Positions 54,603-57,954 of a DNA stretch of 57,954 bases are shown here, piece after piece. The notes beneath the pieces are model-generated. The model was not told the origin of the DNA, searched no databases, and worked only from the letters and a program-made list of their open reading frames with translations. Both the position numbers and the translations under genes were made by a program. The first letter of the stretch is position 1; each line of letters opens with the position of its first letter. Source of the DNA: Tenericutes bacterium RIFOXYA12_FULL_35_10 (GTDB lineage: Bacteria; Bacillota_I; Bacilli_A; Acholeplasmatales; Acholeplasmataceae); assembly GCA_001830045.1 (NCBI GenBank), contig MIDA01000020.1:1-57954 (forward strand), read 5' to 3'.

Positions 54603-55868
54603 CTATAAATTGTCGCTAATGACTCGAATAATTAGATCTCCATAATTATCAACTTGTTGTTTATTGTAATATTTGATTTGGAAAAGTTGATCTTTATCTT
54701 TAGGCATTAACTCAACGATTTGATCGAGTTGTTGATTGTTGAATACCTCATATGCTTTAAGGTTATTTTGTTTAGCTGTTTCTAAACGAAGTGTTTTTAG
54801 AGCTTCTTGTATTTGGTTCATGGATTCCGTTATGAGGGCAATGATATCTTCTCCGTACTGTTCATACTTCTTTTCTCCAAATCCCGGTACAGTTAAAAAC
54901 ATCTCTTTTGATGTTGGTCTTATTGATAGTAATTGATCGAGTTCATTGTTATTGAAAATGAAATATGGTTTTATGTTTAATTCTTTTGCTTTTGTGTAAC
55001 GATATCTTTTTAACTTCCCATGCAACTTGGTTTGCGGTATATTATCATTATAGTCTAACTTATCATTTTCTGATTCAATAGGAACTGTCTCCTTGACTGG
55101 TTGAATTACTTCTTCGTTTACAACAGGCTTCATTTCAAGGCTTAGTTTTTTTACGAAATCATACTCAATAGGTTTATTTTCCTTGATTATAGTTTCAGCA
55201 ATCTCTCGCATATAATTATGTTTGAGTTTTACTTCGTTGTTATTTTTGATGTAGTAATTAAGTTTTTCAATCAATTGATCGTGTTTAATGATAAGATTTT
55301 TGACTTCCGCTTTTGCAAACTTTTTATTAACGATAGTTTTATCATTTGCTATTACAATTAATGAATAAATTGGACAATGTTTTATCAGTTTATGATCCCT
55401 TAAAAACTCATCAAGAAGTTTTACATGTCTTTCATTTTGAGTGATGGGACTATACATTCCTTCTTTAAATGTTCTATTATTGATTTGATATTCTCTTGTA
55501 AAATTCCCCTCATTATCTACATTAATGTTACCAAATAGTTTCTTTGTTTCCAGAACTAGAATGAATTCAGATGCAATGATAATGAAGTCAAACTGTGCTT
55601 CAAGATTTTTGTACTCTAATCTAATATCATGAAGACAAACTATAGGTAGTCTCGAATTTTTAAGTTCGTAATAGACATTTTTTTCTCCCGCTAAGCCACT
55701 TCTAACATTAAGTATTTCTTTTTCTACCTTAATTTTAGATTCATCATTGACTTGATTTAAAAGACTTGTAAGTGTATTTAGCTGTGTGTTATCATCCAAT
55801 GAAAAGTCTTTAGTAAATTCTGGCCCTTTTATTTCTCCATAACCTAAAATTTTATCTAGTAATCCCAT
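54603..55868 (-). CDS. NERD nuclease-like protein with two HRDC domains
   Basis: A 421-residue protein. Residues 45-190 form a NERD domain, a PD-(D/E)xK-type fold (GLAGEKNVYYEL, then AQFDFIIIASEFILVLETKK with the D and ExK positions). Two HRDC nucleic-acid-binding domains follow, at about 285-345 (YFIFNNNELDQLLSIRPTSK) and 355-420 (YEVFNNQQLDQIVELMPKDK). HRDC domains normally sit on RecQ helicases. A DNA repair or anti-foreign-DNA role is plausible; no helicase is present here. It starts in an isolated transcription unit. Confidence 0.85.
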   Translation of the reverse strand: MGLLDKILGYGEIKGPEFTKDFSLDDNTQLNTLTSLLNQVNDESKIKVEKEILNVRSGLAGEKNVYYELKNSRLPIVCLHDIRLEYKNLEAQFDFIIIASEFILVLETKKLFGNINVDNEGNFTREYQINNRTFKEGMYSPITQNERHVKLLDEFLRDHKLIKHCPIYSLIVIANDKTIVNKKFAKAEVKNLIIKHDQLIEKLNYYIKNNNEVKLKHNYMREIAETIIKENKPIEYDFVKKLSLEMKPVVNEEVIQPVKETVPIESENDKLDYNDNIPQTKLHGKLKRYRYTKAKELNIKPYFIFNNNELDQLLSIRPTSKEMFLTVPGFGEKKYEQYGEDIIALITESMNQIQEALKTLRLETAKQNNLKAYEVFNNQQLDQIVELMPKDKDQLFQIKYYNKQQVDNYGDLIIRVISDNL

Positions 55869-56204
55869 AATATCCCTCCACTTTTATAGAAATCGTCTTA
55901 ACCTATGTTTATTATAACATTAATTGTTTCCTCTAATAAAGTCCTTTTGAGTTGTGCAGGAATTGTTCACGTCGATGATTCTATCTTTTGTTTTGTAAAA
56001 ATCTTCAAAACTTGTGTGTAGATAAATATTTGATTTTTTTCTTAAACTCATTTTTCTCTTTGTAATCTCAGTATTTTAGTCAAATTTCGCTTATTTACAC
56101 ATTAGTTTTTAGTTAATTCTTTTGCGTGATTAATTTTGTTGTAACCCATCAGAATTGTGTTCTTTGCTCTATTTATAACTACTCAAATAACATATGAAAT
56201 TCAA
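55869..56204. repeat. AT-rich part of a longer degenerate repeat, second copy
   Basis: No gene visible. CTTCAAAACTTGTG at about 56008 lies 206 bp before the double-hairpin core, the same spacing as at 50671. The sequences in between are only partly alike. Confidence 0.45.
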
Positions 56205-56280
56205 GAAAAAAAGCCCTTCCCACGGGTGAGAAGAGCGTTTCATGTTTTTATTGGTGACCCGTAGGGGTTCACGTTTTTTT
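56205..56280. repeat. double-hairpin intergenic repeat, copy 4
   Basis: The best preserved copy: CTTCCCACGGGTGAGAAG, then GTGACCCGTAGGGGTTCAC with seven T. Similarity to copy 2 continues to about 56325. It lies about 90 bp beyond the ParE stop (56371). Confidence 0.87.
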
Positions 56281-56370
56281 CAGTGACTAACAGACTAGAC
56301 TGATGTGGATATCTTTAATTCACGGACTATTTTGGTAATGCATGCTATTTTATAGATCAGTATATAAACA

Positions 56371-56682
56371 CTATAAATCTTCAAGATAATCAACTTTCGA
56401 ATATATAACTCTAATGATTTCAACTAGTTTTTCTATCTCATTATAAAAATACACGATAATGTAGTTTTGCACGATACACTTTCTCAAATCTATTTGAAAA
56501 ATGAGTTTACTCTTTATCAGTGGATATGATAATGGGAATAATAACAGTTCATTAAATTTAGTTTCAAATTTATCTATTAGATTTGATGCTGCTTCTGGAT
56601 TCACTAACTCTATTGCAATATAAGAGAATATATTTTCTAAATCCTCTTGAGCTTTAGGTAATAATACAAACCTATTTTCCAT
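56371..56682 (-). CDS. parE: ParE-type toxin
   Basis: A 103-residue ParE/RelE-superfamily toxin: ENRFVLLPKAQEDLENIFSYI start and the typical LRKCIVQNYIIVYFYNEIE core. ParE members poison DNA gyrase, while RelE members cut mRNA; the LENIFSYIA helix favours ParE. It overlaps its antitoxin gene by 11 bp. Confidence 0.82.
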   Translation of the reverse strand: MENRFVLLPKAQEDLENIFSYIAIELVNPEAASNLIDKFETKFNELLLFPLSYPLIKSKLIFQIDLRKCIVQNYIIVYFYNEIEKLVEIIRVIYSKVDYLEDL

Positions 56683-56935
56683 ATTTAGTTTTCATTTCAT
56701 TTAAAAACATAGTACCATCAATCTTTTGACCAGTTTTATCGATATCTTTGAGAGAGTCATTGATCAGTTCAATCATTTGTCTTTTAGCAATTTCTTTTTC
56801 ATAAACTTCGATACTCATAATAACCATAGAACCATAACCATTTTTAGTGATAAAAACAGGTTCATTCGTCTCTTCTACATACTTTGAAATTGACGCAGTA
56901 TTTTTGAGTTCTCTAATTGGTATTATTTTTGGCAT
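56672..56935 (-). CDS. Phd/YefM-family antitoxin
   Basis: An 87-residue antitoxin. The N-terminal Phd/YefM DNA-binding fold reads IPIRELKNTASISKYVEETNEPVFITKNGYGSMVIMSIEVYEK. The C-terminal helix should neutralise the ParE-type toxin that follows. It starts after AAAAGGAGACG. Confidence 0.88.
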   Translation of the reverse strand: MPKIIPIRELKNTASISKYVEETNEPVFITKNGYGSMVIMSIEVYEKEIAKRQMIELINDSLKDIDKTGQKIDGTMFLNEMKTKYGK

Positions 56936-57044
56936 AATATTCGTCTCCTTTTTATACCATAATTATACCATACCAAAAATTCTGAGACAATACATAGATG
57001 GTAAATTACCGATTAATGTTCTATAAAGAATAGGAATCAAAGAT

Positions 57045-57074
57045 AACCCCCATCTCGATTAAGAAATAGGGGTT
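57045..57074 (-). terminator. hairpin terminator after the small membrane ORFs
   Basis: On the minus strand AACCCCTAT pairs with the GGGGGTT end, followed by ATCTTTG. It lies about 25 bp after the stop at 57101. Confidence 0.6.
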
Positions 57075-57100
57075 TACTGATAACTTCGGTGGCCACTAGG

Positions 57101-57328
57101 TCAATTAAAAAGCCAAACTATGCCAGCAATAATCAAAAATGGGATTAATGCAAAAATGACCGTCCATAAAATTGTGAAAAGATTTCTTTTTTCAACTGAT
57201 CTTGTATTCTCTATCTCTCCATACTTTATGTTTAACTGATAACCATCACTTAAAAACCATTTCTTATGTCTATGAAGTCTTATAGTGACTGTCTCATCCT
57301 TTTGAACGTCGATAGTAATTTTATTAAT
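57101..57328 (-). CDS. small ORF with C-terminal membrane span, ATT start or read-through partner
   Basis: A 75-residue frame without ATG/GTG/TTG start: INKITIDVQKDETVTIRLHR, then KKWFLSDGYQLNIKYGEIEN and a hydrophobic end (FTILWTVIFALIPFLIIAGI). GGGGGAG lies seven bases before an ATT. It is in the same frame as the preceding gene, separated by a single TGA (57344-57346) and five sense codons. It is either a coupled ORF using a rare ATT start or the second half of a gene broken by a stop. Confidence 0.45.
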   Translation of the reverse strand: MNKITIDVQKDETVTIRLHRHKKWFLSDGYQLNIKYGEIENTRSVEKRNLFTILWTVIFALIPFLIIAGIVWLFN

Positions 57329-57343
57329 AGCAAATCTCCCCCA

Positions 57344-57580
57344 TCATTTTAACAGATATGCAGACTCAGTTGCATATCCAAAGAAGCTTATTGCCATTAG
57401 GAAAGCTCCAAATAAAAAATATACACTATTTAAGATATGATATTGTTCAACTTTAATTTCATGTAGTCCAGGTTCAACCATTAATGTTTCTGATTTCATC
57501 CTCTTTCCATCAATATAAATATTAAATTTTTTATTGAATTCATCTGTATATTTTATATAATTAAATGATAGTTTGTGCAT
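57344..57580 (-). CDS. small one-span protein, possibly the first half of a split gene
   Basis: A 78-residue protein: a beta-rich N terminus (NKKFNIYIDGKRMKSETLMV, then EPGLHEIKVEQY, reminiscent of PEGA-like surface domains) and one span (NSVYFLFGAFLMAISFFGY). The ATG at 57580 follows GTGGGGAG. The next frame continues in phase after the TGA; see that entry. Confidence 0.55.
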   Translation of the reverse strand: MHKLSFNYIKYTDEFNKKFNIYIDGKRMKSETLMVEPGLHEIKVEQYHILNSVYFLFGAFLMAISFFGYATESAYLLK

Positions 57581-57592
57581 TATTCTCCCCAC

Positions 57593-57875
57593 TTTAATTA
57601 GTAATACGACTTCTTATTGATACTATTTTATCATGTGTCTCTTATATTACCCTACTTACTTCTGAAAAAAAACCCAAAACTTATGCTAATATAAGTTGAC
57701 TTTTTTAATATAAATCAATAATTTATCATCAACCTTCAATAAGTGGTCTAATTTTCACTTATATCGACATAAATTTTGATGATTGTTATAACTTTTACAA
57801 AACTGACCAAATTACGAAAACCTCTAGCTTTGTTACTTCTTAATAAAACAAAAAAAATTGTAAAGGTCAAATATT
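57593..57875. other. intergenic stretch with part of a degenerate repeat
   Basis: AT-rich, no gene. AAAACTTATGCTAATATAAG and TTGACTTTTTTAATATAAAT (from about 57675) match the start of the longer repeat at 50673. A possible insertion-sequence left end (TGTAAAGGTC) begins at 57859. Confidence 0.4.
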
Positions 57876-57903
57876 AACACTCTAACAAAATGGAGTGTTT
57901 TTT
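57876..57903 (+). terminator. plus-strand intrinsic terminator ahead of the right-edge gene
   Basis: AACACTC pairs with GAGTGTT, followed by a T run. It blocks transcription entering the right-edge gene, as terminators often do upstream of transposase genes. Confidence 0.75.
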
Positions 57904-57937
57904 CGTATCCTAAGACCATGAAACGAGGGAATAACAC

Positions 57938-57954
57938 ATGGGAAAACATTATAC
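57938..57954 (+). CDS. start of a plus-strand gene, possibly an IS3-type transposase
   Basis: MGKHYT is visible before the window ends, after a GAGGGA ribosome site. This opening is common in IS3/IS150-group OrfA proteins, and the terminator just upstream fits. The identification rests on six residues and is tentative. It is the only plus-strand gene here. Confidence 0.4.

Noticed and set aside
46824-56280. CRISPR array
   Set aside because: The repeats are about 70 bp, kilobases apart, contain opposed terminator hairpins and have genes between them.
57344-57346. TGA read as tryptophan (genetic code 4)
   Set aside because: TGA serves as a normal stop in other genes here (for example the MFS genes ending at 2634 and 7963) and Trp is encoded by TGG.

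Overview
This AT-rich window reads as a chromosome segment of an Acholeplasma-like Mollicute or a close low-GC relative of the Bacillota. TGA is used as a stop (for example in the MFS gene ending at 2634) and Trp is always TGG. Ribosome binding sites are strong GGAG/GAGG types, and several layouts match what is known from Acholeplasma. Nearly every gene lies on the minus strand, so transcription runs from high to low coordinates; the only plus-strand gene is the fragment at the right edge. The genus call is an inference.

Region A (1-5940) is housekeeping and stress: a small membrane protein, the tRNA hydroxylase TrhO, a TipA-type MerR regulator with a classical 19-bp-spacer promoter, an MFS exporter and an M13 metallopeptidase.

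Region B (6026-25106) is a complete sulfoquinovose (SQ) catabolic cluster of the sulfoglycolytic transketolase (sulfo-TK) type, in the variant that ends at sulfoacetate. It starts at 25106 with a DUF4867 protein behind a cre-like box. It continues with a GH31 sulfoquinovosidase carrying the full Q-Q-R-W-Y sulfonate pocket, an ABC importer without its own ATPase, and a FucI-like SQ isomerase. Then come a split transketolase, an RpiB-like sulfotetrose isomerase, a probable sulfoacetate exporter, a CoA-acylating aldehyde dehydrogenase and an ADP-forming acyl-CoA synthetase that would harvest one ATP. A downstream unit adds two overlapping GntR/UTRA regulators, a GPH-type symporter and a second GH31 whose sulfonate-binding Arg is replaced by Gln.

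Region C (25465-37788) holds a membrane alpha/beta hydrolase and a 13-gene ion-pumping respiratory complex. The complex has the gene order of archaeal MBX/MBS (Mrp-type antiporter module, two NuoL/M/N-like subunits, NuoH/B/C/D-like module). Its NuoD-like subunit has lost the NiFe ligand pairs, so it is not a hydrogenase. Its last subunit fuses a NuoI-like 2x[4Fe-4S] domain to an NfnB/GltD-type FAD/NAD(P) oxidoreductase, suggesting an ion-translocating ferredoxin:NAD(P)+ oxidoreductase. The operon is preceded by an extended -10 promoter and a structured leader ending in an intrinsic terminator, a riboswitch-like arrangement.

Region D (38075-52673) mixes a SAM-methyltransferase-like protein, a COG2509 flavoprotein, a pseudouridine synthase and a GH30 lipoprotein. 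It also holds three cyclic-di-GMP-type signalling proteins (PocR-PAS-GGDEF-HD-GYP and two tandem HD-GYP proteins, one with a broken HD motif) and an HTH-membrane-MacB-like fusion.

Region E (53105-57954) is accessory DNA: a RelE/RHH toxin-antitoxin pair, a NERD-HRDC-HRDC protein, a ParE/Phd pair, small membrane ORFs and the start of a possible transposase. A family of about 70-bp double-hairpin repeats sits at the 3' ends of successive genes from about 46.8 kb onward. I saw no rRNA, tRNA or CRISPR array.
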